Source: Lachnospiraceae bacterium
GTDB lineage: Bacteria > Bacillota > Clostridia > Lachnospirales > Lachnospiraceae
Assembly (NCBI GenBank): GCA_017508825.1
Contig: JAFWRC010000182.1
Span: forward strand, 1-64,000
Direction: 5' to 3'
Length of the DNA: 64,000 nucleotides
Shown here: piece after piece, positions 17,713-25,725 of the stretch
Layout of the letters: every line of letters starts with the position of its first letter
Position numbering within the stretch: the first letter of the stretch is position 1
The notes under the pieces: model-generated
Told to the model about the DNA's origin: nothing
The model's input: only the letters and a program-made list of their open reading frames with translations
Database searches by the model: none
Made by a program: the position numbers and the translations under genes

Positions 17713-19395
17713 ATGTATAAAGAGGAATATGAGCGCTGGCTGGCGTATGAGCTGGAGGATCCGGATCTGATGCCGGAGCTGCTGAAGGTGAAGGATCTGG
17801 ATGAGGAGATCAAAGACCGTTTTGCGGTATCTCTGAAATTCGGTACGGCCGGGTTGCGCGGTACTTTGGGGGCAGGCACGAACCGTATGAATATCTGGGT
17901 GGTACGGCAGGCAACACAGGGACTGGCCAACTGGGTGCTGACCCAGGGCGGAACGCAGACCGTTGCTATTGCCTATGACAGCCGGTTGAAGAGTGATATA
18001 TTTGCAAAAGAAGCGGCAGGCATACTGGCGGCAAACGGGATCAAAGTACGGATCTATGATGCTCTGATGCCGGTACCGGCACTTTCCTTTGCAACGAGAT
18101 ATTATAACTGCAATGCCGGTATCATGGTAACGGCATCCCACAATCCGGCGAAGTACAACGGATATAAGGCATACGGACCGGATGGCTGTCAGATGACGGA
18201 TGATGCGGCAGCGATCGTCTACGATGAGATCCAGAAAACGGATGTACTGACCGGCGCAAAGAAGATCTCCTTTGCAGAAGGCGTGGAGAACGGTATGATC
18301 CGTTTTGTGGGGGATGACTGTAAGAAGGCATTTTATGAAGCGATCGAGGCCAGACAGGTACGTCCGGGCCTGGCAAAGACATCGGGACTGAAGCTGGTCT
18401 ATTCACCGCTGAATGGTACCGGTCTTGTACCGGTTACAAAAGTGCTGAATGATATGGGGATTACGGATATCACGATCGTACCGGAGCAGGAGTATCCGAG
18501 TGGCTACTTTACCACATGTCCGTATCCGAATCCGGAGATCTTTGAGGCACTCAAATATGGCCTGGAACTGGCCAAAGAGACCGGGGCGGATCTGATGCTG
18601 GCAACGGATCCGGATGCGGACCGTGTAGGCATCGCAATGAAATGTCCGGATGGCAGTTATGAGCTGGTATCCGGGAATGAAATGGGAGTACTGCTGCTGG
18701 ATTATATCTGCGCGGGACGGATCGAACAGGGCACGATGCCGAAGGATCCGGTAGCGGTTATGTCGATCGTATCGACGCCTCTGGCGGATGCCGTAGCAGA
18801 GCATTACGGCGTGGAACTGCGTCATACCCTGACGGGCTTTAAATGGATCGGTGATCAGATCGCAAAGCTCGAAGCCGCCGGAGAAGTGGATCGTTTTATC
18901 TTCGGCTTTGAAGAGAGCTACGGATATCTGGCAGGACCGTACGTACGTGATAAGGATGCCGTTGTGGCATCGATGCTGATCTGTGAGATGGCGGCATACT
19001 ATCGCAGCAAAGGTTCTTCCATCAAGCAGCGCCTGGAGGAAATCTATGCACAGTACGGCAGATATCTGAACAAGGTAGATTCCTTTGAATTCCCGGGACT
19101 GTCCGGTATGGATAAGATGTCGGATATCATGAAAGGGCTGCGTGAGAATGCGCCGAAGGATTTTGCCGGAATTGCCGTTACTGGCGCGACGGATTTTAAC
19201 GAGCCGGAAAAAACCGGACTTCCGAAGGCAAACGTGCTGATCTACAGTCTGGAGGACGGCTCTACCGTGATCGTTCGTCCCTCCGGTACCGAACCGAAGA
19301 TCAAGACTTACTTTACCACCAAGGGGAAGGATCTGGCCGAGGCACAAGCAAAGAAGGACGCACTGGCCGAAGCTTGCAAGCCGATGCTGTCATAG
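17713..19395 (+). CDS. pgcA: Alpha-phosphoglucomutase/phosphomannomutase
   Basis: This 560-residue enzyme interconverts glucose-1- and glucose-6-phosphate (or the mannose phosphates). The four phosphohexomutase signatures are present: phosphoserine loop VTASHNPAKYNGYK, Mg loop DPDADRVGIA, sugar loop GFEESYGYLAG and phosphate loop RPSGTEPKIKTYF. Residues 1-60 (YERWLAYELEDPDLMPELL) are typical of the Firmicute PgcA type. ATG 17713 has GAAAGGAGAAGG 7 nt upstream. It is a single-gene unit ending at the hairpin 19500-19532. Confidence 0.95.
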   Translation: MYKEEYERWLAYELEDPDLMPELLKVKDLDEEIKDRFAVSLKFGTAGLRGTLGAGTNRMNIWVVRQATQGLANWVLTQGGTQTVAIAYDSRLKSDIFAKEAAGILAANGIKVRIYDALMPVPALSFATRYYNCNAGIMVTASHNPAKYNGYKAYGPDGCQMTDDAAAIVYDEIQKTDVLTGAKKISFAEGVENGMIRFVGDDCKKAFYEAIEARQVRPGLAKTSGLKLVYSPLNGTGLVPVTKVLNDMGITDITIVPEQEYPSGYFTTCPYPNPEIFEALKYGLELAKETGADLMLATDPDADRVGIAMKCPDGSYELVSGNEMGVLLLDYICAGRIEQGTMPKDPVAVMSIVSTPLADAVAEHYGVELRHTLTGFKWIGDQIAKLEAAGEVDRFIFGFEESYGYLAGPYVRDKDAVVASMLICEMAAYYRSKGSSIKQRLEEIYAQYGRYLNKVDSFEFPGLSGMDKMSDIMKGLRENAPKDFAGIAVTGATDFNEPEKTGLPKANVLIYSLEDGSTVIVRPSGTEPKIKTYFTTKGKDLAEAQAKKDALAEACKPMLS

Positions 19396-19499
19396 AGATA
19401 GTGTCTTATAGATGCTGCCATAGAAAGGCAGAAACGGTTATAAGAAGATGTAAAAGTCTTACGTTATATTGTAAATAAGGGGTAAATGATGTAAGATAG

Positions 19500-19532
19500 G
19501 CGGGTAAGCGGAGTATTCTGCTTACCCGCTTT
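19500..19532 (+). terminator. Hairpin after pgcA
   Basis: GCGGGTAAGC (19500-19509) and GCTTACCCGC (19520-19529) make a perfect 10-bp stem followed by only three T residues. It is probably the pgcA terminator, although the short T-tract leaves some doubt. The surrounding gap 19396-19634 contains no gene; AAGTCTTACG at 19455 is a weak palindrome only. Confidence 0.6.
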
Positions 19533-19554
19533 AACATGACAGGTCAAGCATTTC

Positions 19555-19582
19555 CTTGGCTCCCACTCAAGGGGAAGCCAAG
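19555..19582. repeat. Hairpin repeat upstream of the DUF815 gene
   Basis: CTTGGCTCCC (19555-19564) pairs with GGGGAAGCCAAG across ACTCAA, giving an imperfect stem. It resembles the element at 12258-12282 and the longer one at 44227-44270. Confidence 0.45.
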
Positions 19583-19634
19583 AAACAGAGAGTGGCAAGG
19601 TTACGTAGTAAATCATTAGAAGGAGCAATATATC

Positions 19635-20951
19635 ATGTATCAGAAAATAGTGCAGTTATTAATGTATGGTGACTTGCAGGAGAACAGCATTCTGTATCGC
19701 CTGGGCAGGATCTTAGAGCAATTGGAGACCGGAGAGTATTCCCGGACCGAGATCACCAGACAGATCCATGCACTGTCCAAGGAATTGCTGATGGTGGCGA
19801 CGGATTACGGTTTCGATGATAATCTGTGGCACAATTATCTTGCCTTTTATATCATCATGAATGAGAATCCATTCTCACTGGTGAGCGAAAAGAGTGATGT
19901 CCAGGCGGGAACCGTCAATACGCTTGTGGAGCATGATTTCGGGATATTGAAAGAGCTGTTTGATTATGACTTTTCCGCGATCGAGGAAAAACTGGGGATC
20001 AACTGTTTTTCCCTGTTCTCGAATTACAGATCGATCAAGAAGAAAGAACTGATGTACAACCGTAACGTGAGTGAGAAGGTTCGGAACATGTCCAAAGCGC
20101 TGGAAGCAGCGCCCGATGCGCATGCGTTCTTTCAGGTAGTCACGGACTTTTATAAGAACACCGGTGTGGGCATGTTTGGTCTGAACAAGGCGTTCCGTAT
20201 CGACGAGAATCCGGATGGCAGCGTGAAGTTCCTGCCAATCAATAATATGGATGAAGTGAAACTGGATGATCTGGTCGGTTACGAGATCCAGAAGAAGAAA
20301 CTTGTGGATAATACCGAAGCATTTGTCAAAGGGATGCGCGCAAACAACGTGCTGCTCTTCGGCGATGCCGGTACCGGCAAATCGACAAGTGTGAAGGCAA
20401 TCGTAAACGAATACTATGACCGGGGACTTCGCATGATCGAGATCTATAAGCATCAGTTTAAAGATCTGTCTGCAGTGATCGCGGCGATCAAAAACCGCAA
20501 CTACCGCTTCATCATCTATATGGATGATCTGTCTTTTGAAGAGCACGAGATCGAGTACAAATTCTTAAAGGCTGTGATCGAGGGCGGCGTGGAGACCAGA
20601 CCGGATAATATCCTGATCTATGCGACATCCAACAGAAGACATCTGATCAAGGAGACATGGAATGACCGTAACGATCAGACGAACGGAGCAGATAAGCATC
20701 ACTCGGATACGGTGGAAGAGAAGATGTCCCTGGCAGCGCGTTTTGGTGTGACCATCAACTACAGCAAGCCGGAGCCGAAAGAGTATGTGGAGATCGTGAC
20801 TGAGCTTGCAAAACGCAATCACATCAATATGCCGGTGGAGGATCTGGTGGCCGCAGCCAAGACATGGGAGATCCAGCATGGAGGGCTTTCCGGGCGTACC
20901 GCGCAGCAGTTCATCGACCATATACGTTATCAGGTAGGAGTGGGAGAATAA
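19635..20951 (+). CDS. AAA-type ATPase, DUF815 family
   Basis: This 438-residue cytosolic protein has a Walker A motif FGDAGTGKST near residue 240, a Walker B-like FIIYMDDLSFEE, and the sensor segment IYATSNRRHLIKE. Together they define the DUF815 family of AAA ATPases. Residues 1-200 are a helical region of unknown role. The biochemical job of the family is not established. AGAAGGAGCAA precedes ATG 19635, and the next gene starts on the base after its stop codon, so the two are coupled. Confidence 0.85.
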   Translation: MYQKIVQLLMYGDLQENSILYRLGRILEQLETGEYSRTEITRQIHALSKELLMVATDYGFDDNLWHNYLAFYIIMNENPFSLVSEKSDVQAGTVNTLVEHDFGILKELFDYDFSAIEEKLGINCFSLFSNYRSIKKKELMYNRNVSEKVRNMSKALEAAPDAHAFFQVVTDFYKNTGVGMFGLNKAFRIDENPDGSVKFLPINNMDEVKLDDLVGYEIQKKKLVDNTEAFVKGMRANNVLLFGDAGTGKSTSVKAIVNEYYDRGLRMIEIYKHQFKDLSAVIAAIKNRNYRFIIYMDDLSFEEHEIEYKFLKAVIEGGVETRPDNILIYATSNRRHLIKETWNDRNDQTNGADKHHSDTVEEKMSLAARFGVTINYSKPEPKEYVEIVTELAKRNHINMPVEDLVAAAKTWEIQHGGLSGRTAQQFIDHIRYQVGVGE

Positions 20952-21182
20952 ATGAACGGCGGGACATTTATCGTAGTGGCTCTGCTTTCTCTGGCAGTGC
21001 TGGCAGCAGTCGCGCAGATCATTAAGAATGCACGGGACGGAAAGAACGGCGGCTGTGGCGCAGACTGCGCGCATTGTGCGATGGAATGCGCGAAAAAGGA
21101 TGCGGAAGAAACGCGGGAAAAGGACGAGCGGCAAGACACGAAAAGTAGCGGAAACGCAACGAACAGCGGTTTGAAAGTTTGA
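20952..21182 (+). CDS. Small Cys-rich membrane protein (FeoB-associated type)
   Basis: This 76-residue protein has one N-terminal membrane helix (residues ~5-23), a short basic stretch, then GGCGADCAHCAMECAKK. That matches FeoB-associated Cys-rich membrane proteins, which are thought to help ferrous iron handling. The charged C-terminal tail is longer than usual. No feoA or feoB lies nearby, so the role is open. Its ATG directly abuts the TAA of the DUF815 gene. Confidence 0.7.
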   Translation: MNGGTFIVVALLSLAVLAAVAQIIKNARDGKNGGCGADCAHCAMECAKKDAEETREKDERQDTKSSGNATNSGLKV

Positions 21183-21198
21183 CATGGTATAGTATAAT
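21171..21198 (+). promoter_or_regulatory. Promoter of the Bax-inhibitor-1 gene
   Basis: TTGAAA (21171-21176), 16 nt, TATAAT (21193-21198), overlapping the end of the preceding small gene. Confidence 0.55.
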
Positions 21199-21250
21199 AT
21201 ATGTGTATTAAAATCTGTTGTGAGGGAAAACAGAGAAGGAGGCATTGACT

Positions 21251-22219
21251 ATGGATCAGAATTTTAATAATGGTCAGAATCCGCAGTTTGGTAACGGCTG
21301 GCAATACCAGAACGGTACGCAGCAGTATCAGAATGCAACCCAGCAGGCTTATGCACAGCAGGCGCAGCAGCCGGCATACGGACCGAATTACGGACAGCAG
21401 TATCAGACAGGAGGGCAGCAGTATTATCAGAATGCAAACCAGTACGGCGAGCATTTTGCAGGCGGGACTCCGTACGGAAATGACGTATATTCCAATGCAA
21501 ACGGGCTGAATAATAATTTTTACGATGACGGAAGTACCGTACAGGGACCGACAACTGGCGTGATGGCGCAGCTGGCACAGGCCATGGCACAGGATGTGAT
21601 ACGCAAAGCCTTTCTGTATATGGTGGCGGCTCTCGTGGTCACCGCGATCGCGGCCTTTACCCTGCAGGGCAATATGTATATGTGGGCCAGAGAAAACTAT
21701 ATGCTTATCATTTTTGCAGAACTTGGCATTGCGATCGGGTCCAATTTTGCAATTCGAAAGGGAAATGCAGTTATCACTGCGATCCTGTTTACGATCTATT
21801 CCTATATGACGGGTATGACTCTCGGACTGATCCTCGAAATGTATACGGGAGCATCTGTGGCATCCGTCTTTGTTGTTACGGCAGTGACCTTTGGCGTGAT
21901 GGCAGTATACGGACTGGTAACGGATGCGGATCTGTCATCGGTAGGCAGTCTGTGTATGATGGGACTGATTGGTATCATTCTGGCAAGTCTGGTCAACCTG
22001 TTCCTGCACAATACAGTGATGGAAATGATCATTTCATGGATCGCTATCGTGGTCTTTGTGGGATTGACTGCATATGATACCCAGAAGATCAAAAAGAACG
22101 CCAGATACGATATGGGTGATAGAACAGCGGTGATCGCGCTGGCGGGAGCGTTTGAACTGTATCTGGATTTCATCAACCTGTTCCTGAGACTGCTTCGGAT
22201 CCTGGGTAAGAGAAGATAA
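21251..22219 (+). CDS. Bax inhibitor-1 / YccA family membrane protein with Gln/Asn/Tyr-rich tail
   Basis: This 322-residue protein has an unusual N-terminal ~105 residues rich in Gln, Asn, Tyr and Gly (for example QQAYAQQAQQPAYGPNYGQQ), followed by seven membrane segments. The family pattern is AYDTQKIKK near the end, with acidic residues in the last helices. Members act as pH-sensitive calcium leak channels or as partners of membrane proteases. I prefer ATG 21251 because GAAGGAGG ends 8 nt upstream; the in-frame TTG at 21245 is too close to it. Confidence 0.88.
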   Translation: MDQNFNNGQNPQFGNGWQYQNGTQQYQNATQQAYAQQAQQPAYGPNYGQQYQTGGQQYYQNANQYGEHFAGGTPYGNDVYSNANGLNNNFYDDGSTVQGPTTGVMAQLAQAMAQDVIRKAFLYMVAALVVTAIAAFTLQGNMYMWARENYMLIIFAELGIAIGSNFAIRKGNAVITAILFTIYSYMTGMTLGLILEMYTGASVASVFVVTAVTFGVMAVYGLVTDADLSSVGSLCMMGLIGIILASLVNLFLHNTVMEMIISWIAIVVFVGLTAYDTQKIKKNARYDMGDRTAVIALAGAFELYLDFINLFLRLLRILGKRR

Positions 22220-22247
22220 GTTAAGTAAAAAAGGATGTACAGATCAT

Positions 22248-22278
22248 AAAAATCCTCCGGCAATGCCGGAGGATTTTT
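22248..22278. terminator. Bidirectional terminator
   Basis: AAAAATCCTCCGGC-AAT-GCCGGAGGATTTTT is a 14-bp symmetric stem shared by the convergent Bax-inhibitor-1 and Rrf2 genes. Confidence 0.92.
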
Positions 22279-22287
22279 GCGTTCGTT

Positions 22288-22716
22288 TTATTTTGTTTTA
22301 GAAGATTTCTTTTTGGGAGGTTCGATCAGATCGGCCAGTGTTTTTCCGTAAAAGAAATCGTGTACCATAGTATCAAATTCCGTCCACATCGGAAGGGTTT
22401 CGCATTTCTTTTTGCGGGTGCATTGGTATTCGGGATCCGCAAGACAGGCCACGGGAGAGAGCGTACCCTCCATCAGTTCCAGGATCTCACCTACTTTATA
22501 TTCTTCCGGCTTCCGTACCAGTTTATATCCGCCGCCTTTGCCGCTGGCGCCATGCAGTAATTTATGCGTTACCAGGTCTTTTACGATGATCTCCAGATAT
22601 TTTTTGGAGATCTCCTGGCGTTCCGCGATATCCTTCAGCGGAATATAGCTGCCGTTATCATTCTGTGCCAGATCGATCAGCACACGTAAAGCATATCTGC
22701 CTCTTGTAGAAATCAT
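22288..22716 (-). CDS. Rrf2-family transcriptional regulator (IscR/CymR-like)
   Basis: This 142-residue winged-helix regulator (MISTRGRYALRVLIDLA) has a recognition region EISKKYLEIIVKDL. Cys 91, Cys 99 and Cys 105 are spaced much like the [2Fe-2S] ligands of IscR (92/98/104), so it may sense an Fe-S cluster. It is transcribed divergently from metY and cysK, the layout expected for control of cysteine supply (CymR-like). Matching inverted repeats overlap both divergent promoters. Start ATG 22716 has GAAGGAGG on the minus strand. Whether it senses Fe-S or cysteine status cannot be decided here. Confidence 0.9.
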   Translation of the reverse strand: MISTRGRYALRVLIDLAQNDNGSYIPLKDIAERQEISKKYLEIIVKDLVTHKLLHGASGKGGGYKLVRKPEEYKVGEILELMEGTLSPVACLADPEYQCTRKKKCETLPMWTEFDTMVHDFFYGKTLADLIEPPKKKSSKTK

Positions 22717-22755
22717 ATAAAGCCTCCTTCCGGTCTGCGGTATAATGTCTGCAAA

Positions 22756-22789
22756 ACCTATTATATCCCAAGGTAAATATGGTTATCAA
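22756..22789 (-). promoter_or_regulatory. Promoter of the Rrf2 gene with overlapping operator
   Basis: On the minus strand TTGATA (22789-22784) and TATAAT (22765-22760) are 18 nt apart. ACCT-N11-AGGT (22756-22774) covers the -10 box. The same CCT-N11-AGG geometry occurs at the metY promoter, so autoregulation is likely. Confidence 0.55.
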
Positions 22790-22814
22790 TAATTTTTATG
22801 AAAAAGTTTATAAT

Positions 22815-22848
22815 GCCTATTGACATAGTAGGCGAATAATGGTATAGT
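22815..22848 (+). promoter_or_regulatory. metY-cysK promoter with Rrf2-type operator
   Basis: TTGACA (22820-22825), 17 nt, TATAGT (22843-22848) is a near-consensus promoter. The inverted repeat GCCTA-N9-TAGGC (22815-22833) straddles the -35 box, where a bound Rrf2 protein would block polymerase. Confidence 0.7.
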
Positions 22849-22910
22849 AACACCATCGAAGCAAGAACTGCTGAATAACAAAGAATAAATGTGGAAAGGA
22901 GAGCAGAAAG

Positions 22911-23027
22911 ATGGCTGGTATTGCAAAGAATGATCGAATGTATGAAATGTGTTGTTGCCGAATGCAATACTCCCGGGCATACCCGATGACTGGGGCTGGC
23001 GGCTGTCTGCCTGAAAGCCTTTCATAA
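22911..23027 (+). CDS. Cys-rich leader peptide of the metY-cysK operon
   Basis: This is a 38-codon ORF with a strong ribosome site (AAAGGAGAG, 7 nt before ATG 22911). It contains three consecutive Cys codons, TGT TGT TGC, at 22950-22958 (residues MCCCRMQY) and a fourth Cys near the end (GGCLPES). It lies in the 5' leader of cysteine-synthesis genes, before a terminator, the classic layout of ribosome-mediated attenuation. Codons just after the Cys run contain CTCCCGGGCA (22970-22979), perfectly complementary to the terminator 5' arm. I recognise no named family; the regulatory role is inference from layout. Confidence 0.72.
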   Translation: MAGIAKNDRMYEMCCCRMQYSRAYPMTGAGGCLPESLS

Positions 23028-23060
23028 GATAGATCCTTTCGAAAAAAGGAACAGTCATTT

Positions 23061-23093
23061 TGCCCGGGAGCTGAAACAGCCCGGGTTTCTTTT
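23061..23093 (+). terminator. Attenuator hairpin in the metY leader
   Basis: GCCCGGGAGCT (23062-23072) and AGCCCGGGT pair across GAAAC with a small bulge, and TTTCTTTT follows. This is a factor-independent terminator located 76 bp before metY and 34 bp after the leader ORF. Its 5' arm TGCCCGGGAG (23061-23070) can instead pair with 22970-22979 inside the leader ORF. That alternative pairing would prevent the terminator. Confidence 0.75.
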
Positions 23094-23168
23094 AGGTAAA
23101 ACAGAAGGGCAGATAACACAAAGTGAAAACAATCATTTAAATCAAAAAACAAAAAGGAGAATTTAACA

Positions 23169-24452
23169 ATGAGCGAATACAGATTTGAAACATTACAGTT
23201 GCACGTAGGACAGGAACAGCCGGATCCCGCAAGTGATGCAAGAGCGGTACCCATTTATCAGACCACTTCTTATGTGTTCCGCAACAGCAAACACGCAGCA
23301 GACCGTTTCGGTCTGGCAGATGCCGGTAACATTTACGGTCGTCTGACCAACTCCACACAGGATGTACTGGAGAAGAGAGTGGCAGCTCTGGAAGGTGGTG
23401 TGGCAGCCCTGGCAGTGGCTTCCGGTGCAGCATCCATCGCTTACACGATCGAAGCACTGGCAGCAAACGGTGGTCATATCGTAGCGCAGAAGACCATTTA
23501 CGGCGGCAGCTACAACCTGCTGGCACATACACTGACACAGTATGGCATCACCACCACATTTGTGGATGCACACAACCTGGCAGAAGTGGAAGGGGCTATT
23601 AAGGACAATACCAGAGCCATCTATCTGGAAACCCTGGGCAACCCGAACAGTGATATTCCTGATATTGATGCGATCGCAGAAATCGCACATAAGCACGGTC
23701 TACCGGTAGTGGTAGACAACACCTTCGGTACCCCGTTCCTGATCCGTCCGCTGGAGCACGGCGCAGATATCGTGGTACACTCTGCAACCAAGTTCCTGGG
23801 CGGTCACGGCACCACATTGGGCGGTATCGTAGTAGACGGCGGTAAGTTTGACTGGAAGGCAAGCGGCAAGTATCCGAACATCGCAGCAGCAAATCCGAGC
23901 TACCACGGCGTATCCTTTGCGGATGTAGCAGGCCCGGCAGCATTTGTAACCTATATCCGTGCCATCCTGCTGCGTGATACCGGTGCCAGCATCTCTCCGT
24001 TTAACGCATTCCTGCTGTTGCAGGGTATCGAGACACTGTCTCTGAGACTGGAGCGTCACGCAGAAAATACCAAGAAGGTGGTAGAATTCTTAAGCAACCA
24101 TCCGCTGGTAGAGAAGGTAAATCATCCTTCCCTGCCGGATCATCCGGATCACGAACTGTACAAGAAGTACTTCCCGAACGGCGGCGCATCTATCTTTACC
24201 TTCGATATCAAGGGCGGCCAGGAAGAAGCATGGAAATTTATCGACAACTTAAAGATCTTCTCCCTGCTGGCAAATGTGGCAGATGTGAAGAGCCTGGTGA
24301 TCCATCCGGCATCCACGACTCATTCCCAGCTTTCCGAAGAGGAACTGCTGGATCAGGGCATCAAGAAGAGCACCATCCGTCTGTCCATCGGTACCGAGCA
24401 TATCGATGACATCATCGCGGATCTGGAAAATGGCTTTGCAGCATTGAAATAA
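23169..24452 (+). CDS. metY: O-acetylhomoserine (thiol)-lyase / aminocarboxypropyltransferase
   Basis: This 427-residue PLP enzyme of the Cys/Met metabolism family condenses O-acetylhomoserine with sulfide to give homocysteine. The start ETLQLHVGQEQPDP, IYQTTSYVF, the cofactor Lys in HSATKFLGGHGT and the C-terminal HPASTTHSQLSEEEL are all diagnostic of the MetY subgroup. AAAGGAGAATTTAAC precedes ATG 23169. It is the first enzyme gene after the Cys-leader attenuator, and cysK follows 91 bp later. Codon use is strongly biased, suggesting high expression. Confidence 0.95.
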   Translation: MSEYRFETLQLHVGQEQPDPASDARAVPIYQTTSYVFRNSKHAADRFGLADAGNIYGRLTNSTQDVLEKRVAALEGGVAALAVASGAASIAYTIEALAANGGHIVAQKTIYGGSYNLLAHTLTQYGITTTFVDAHNLAEVEGAIKDNTRAIYLETLGNPNSDIPDIDAIAEIAHKHGLPVVVDNTFGTPFLIRPLEHGADIVVHSATKFLGGHGTTLGGIVVDGGKFDWKASGKYPNIAAANPSYHGVSFADVAGPAAFVTYIRAILLRDTGASISPFNAFLLLQGIETLSLRLERHAENTKKVVEFLSNHPLVEKVNHPSLPDHPDHELYKKYFPNGGASIFTFDIKGGQEEAWKFIDNLKIFSLLANVADVKSLVIHPASTTHSQLSEEELLDQGIKKSTIRLSIGTEHIDDIIADLENGFAALK

Positions 24453-24479
24453 GAAATAATAGGAGTATAATGTGAGTTG

Positions 24480-24508
24480 TTCTTCCGGCATTCAGGGGGC
24501 CGGAAGAA
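24480..24508 (+). other. Intercistronic hairpin between metY and cysK
   Basis: TTCTTCCGGC and GCCGGAAGAA form a perfect 10-bp stem across ATTCAGGGG, with no T-tract after it. It is more likely an mRNA-stability element than a terminator. Confidence 0.6.
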
Positions 24509-24543
24509 TCTTGGGACAAACATAAGAAAGAAGGGACAAGGAC

Positions 24544-25476
24544 ATGGCAAAGATATACAAAGGCACTTTGGGACTGATCGGCAATACGCCGCTGGTAGAG
24601 GTAGTCAACATTGAGAAGGAACTGGGACTGGAAGCAACCATCCTGGTAAAGCTGGAATATTTCAATCCCGCAGGCAGCGTAAAGGATCGTATCGCAAAGG
24701 CGATGATCGAGGACGCAGAGGAGAAGGGACTGCTGAAGGAGGGCTCCGTGATCATCGAGCCTACCAGTGGTAATACCGGTATCGGTCTGGCAGCGATCGC
24801 TGCAGCAAAGGGCTACCGTATCATCCTGACCATGCCCGAGACCATGAGCGTAGAGCGCAGAAACATCTTAAAAGCATACGGCGCAGAGCTGGTATTGACC
24901 GAGGGACCCAAGGGAATGAAAGGCGCGATCGCAAAAGCAGAGGAACTCTCCAAAGAGATCCCGAACAGCTTTATTCCGGGACAGTTTGTAAACCCGGCGA
25001 ACCCCGCGGTACACCGTGCAACCACCGGCCCGGAGATCTGGAACGATACAGATGGTAAGGTAGATATCTTTATCGCAGGTGTAGGAACCGGCGGTACCGT
25101 GACCGGAACCGGTGAGTACTTAAAGGAGCAGAATCCGAATGTGAAGGTGGTTGCTCTGGAGCCGGCAGATTCACCGGTACTTTCCGAAGGCAAGGCAGGC
25201 AGCCACAAGATCCAGGGTATCGGCGCAGGTTTCGTTCCCGATGTACTGAACACAAATGTATACGATGAGATCTTCAAAGCACCGAACGATAAGGCGTTTG
25301 AGACCGCCAAGCTGCTGGCGAAGAAAGAGGGTATCTCCGTAGGTATCTCTTCCGGTGCAGCGCTCTATGGAGCTATCGAACTGGCCAGAAAGCCGGAGAA
25401 CAAGGGCAAGACTATTGTAGCGCTCCTTCCGGACAGCGGTGACCGGTATTACTCCACCGCATTATTTACAGAGTAA
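24544..25476 (+). CDS. cysK: Cysteine synthase A (O-acetylserine sulfhydrylase)
   Basis: This 310-residue PLP enzyme makes cysteine from O-acetylserine and sulfide. Cofactor Lys in [13 protein letters not shown], the substrate loop [10 protein letters not shown], the phosphate-binding [13 protein letters not shown] and C-terminal [12 protein letters not shown] are as in CysK. AAAGAAGGGACAAGG precedes ATG 24544. It is downstream of metY in the same transcript and under the same Rrf2 and leader control. No serine acetyltransferase gene is in the window. Confidence 0.97.
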   Translation: MAKIYKGTLGLIGNTPLVEVVNIEKELGLEATILVKLEYFNPAGSVKDRIAKAMIEDAEEKGLLKEGSVIIEPTSGNTGIGLAAIAAAKGYRIILTMPETMSVERRNILKAYGAELVLTEGPKGMKGAIAKAEELSKEIPNSFIPGQFVNPANPAVHRATTGPEIWNDTDGKVDIFIAGVGTGGTVTGTGEYLKEQNPNVKVVALEPADSPVLSEGKAGSHKIQGIGAGFVPDVLNTNVYDEIFKAPNDKAFETAKLLAKKEGISVGISSGAALYGAIELARKPENKGKTIVALLPDSGDRYYSTALFTE

Positions 25477-25510
25477 ATCATTCTTCCGGTCTTCCCACGA
25501 CGAAGAATAC

Positions 25511-25541
25511 AAAAACTGTCGGAACCATCCGGCAGTTTTTT
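25511..25541 (+). terminator. Terminator of the metY-cysK operon
   Basis: AAAAACTGTCGG-AACCAT-CCGGCAGTTTTTT: an 11-12-bp stem with one wobble and six T residues. Confidence 0.9.
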
Positions 25542-25625
25542 GATGCAAAAAAAGATCTTTGAAGCTGGAGAGGATTGCCGGAGAAAACAGGTGACTTATG
25601 AGTGAGGCACGGCAGTAAAATTTTG

Positions 25626-25680
25626 AAATGCCGTTGCAATGACGGTATTTCTTGTTTTTATAGAAAGTTTATGATATTAT
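25626..25680 (+). promoter_or_regulatory. Terminator-promoter module before the M13 peptidase gene
   Basis: AAATGCCGT and ACGGTATTT (25626-25650) form a stem followed by CTTGTTTTTA. The T-rich tail TTGTTT (25652-25657) also serves as a -35 box, 17 nt from TATTAT (25675-25680). A block of 21 identical bases (25639-25659) recurs at 27910-27930 on the other side of the peptidase gene. Confidence 0.6.
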
Positions 25681-25725
25681 ATTGCTGTTTTTGCGATTAT
25701 GAAAATATATGAGGGAGAGAAAACT

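Noticed and set aside
21179..21198. TTGACA with TATAAT before the Bax-inhibitor gene as a promoter pair
   Set aside because: The two boxes are only 8 nt apart; TTGAAA at 21171 with 16-nt spacing is the usable -35.
22911..23168. T-box or SAM riboswitch before metY
   Set aside because: No T-box sequence (TGGNACCGCG type) or SAM-I core was seen. The leader ORF with the single terminator explains the region better.
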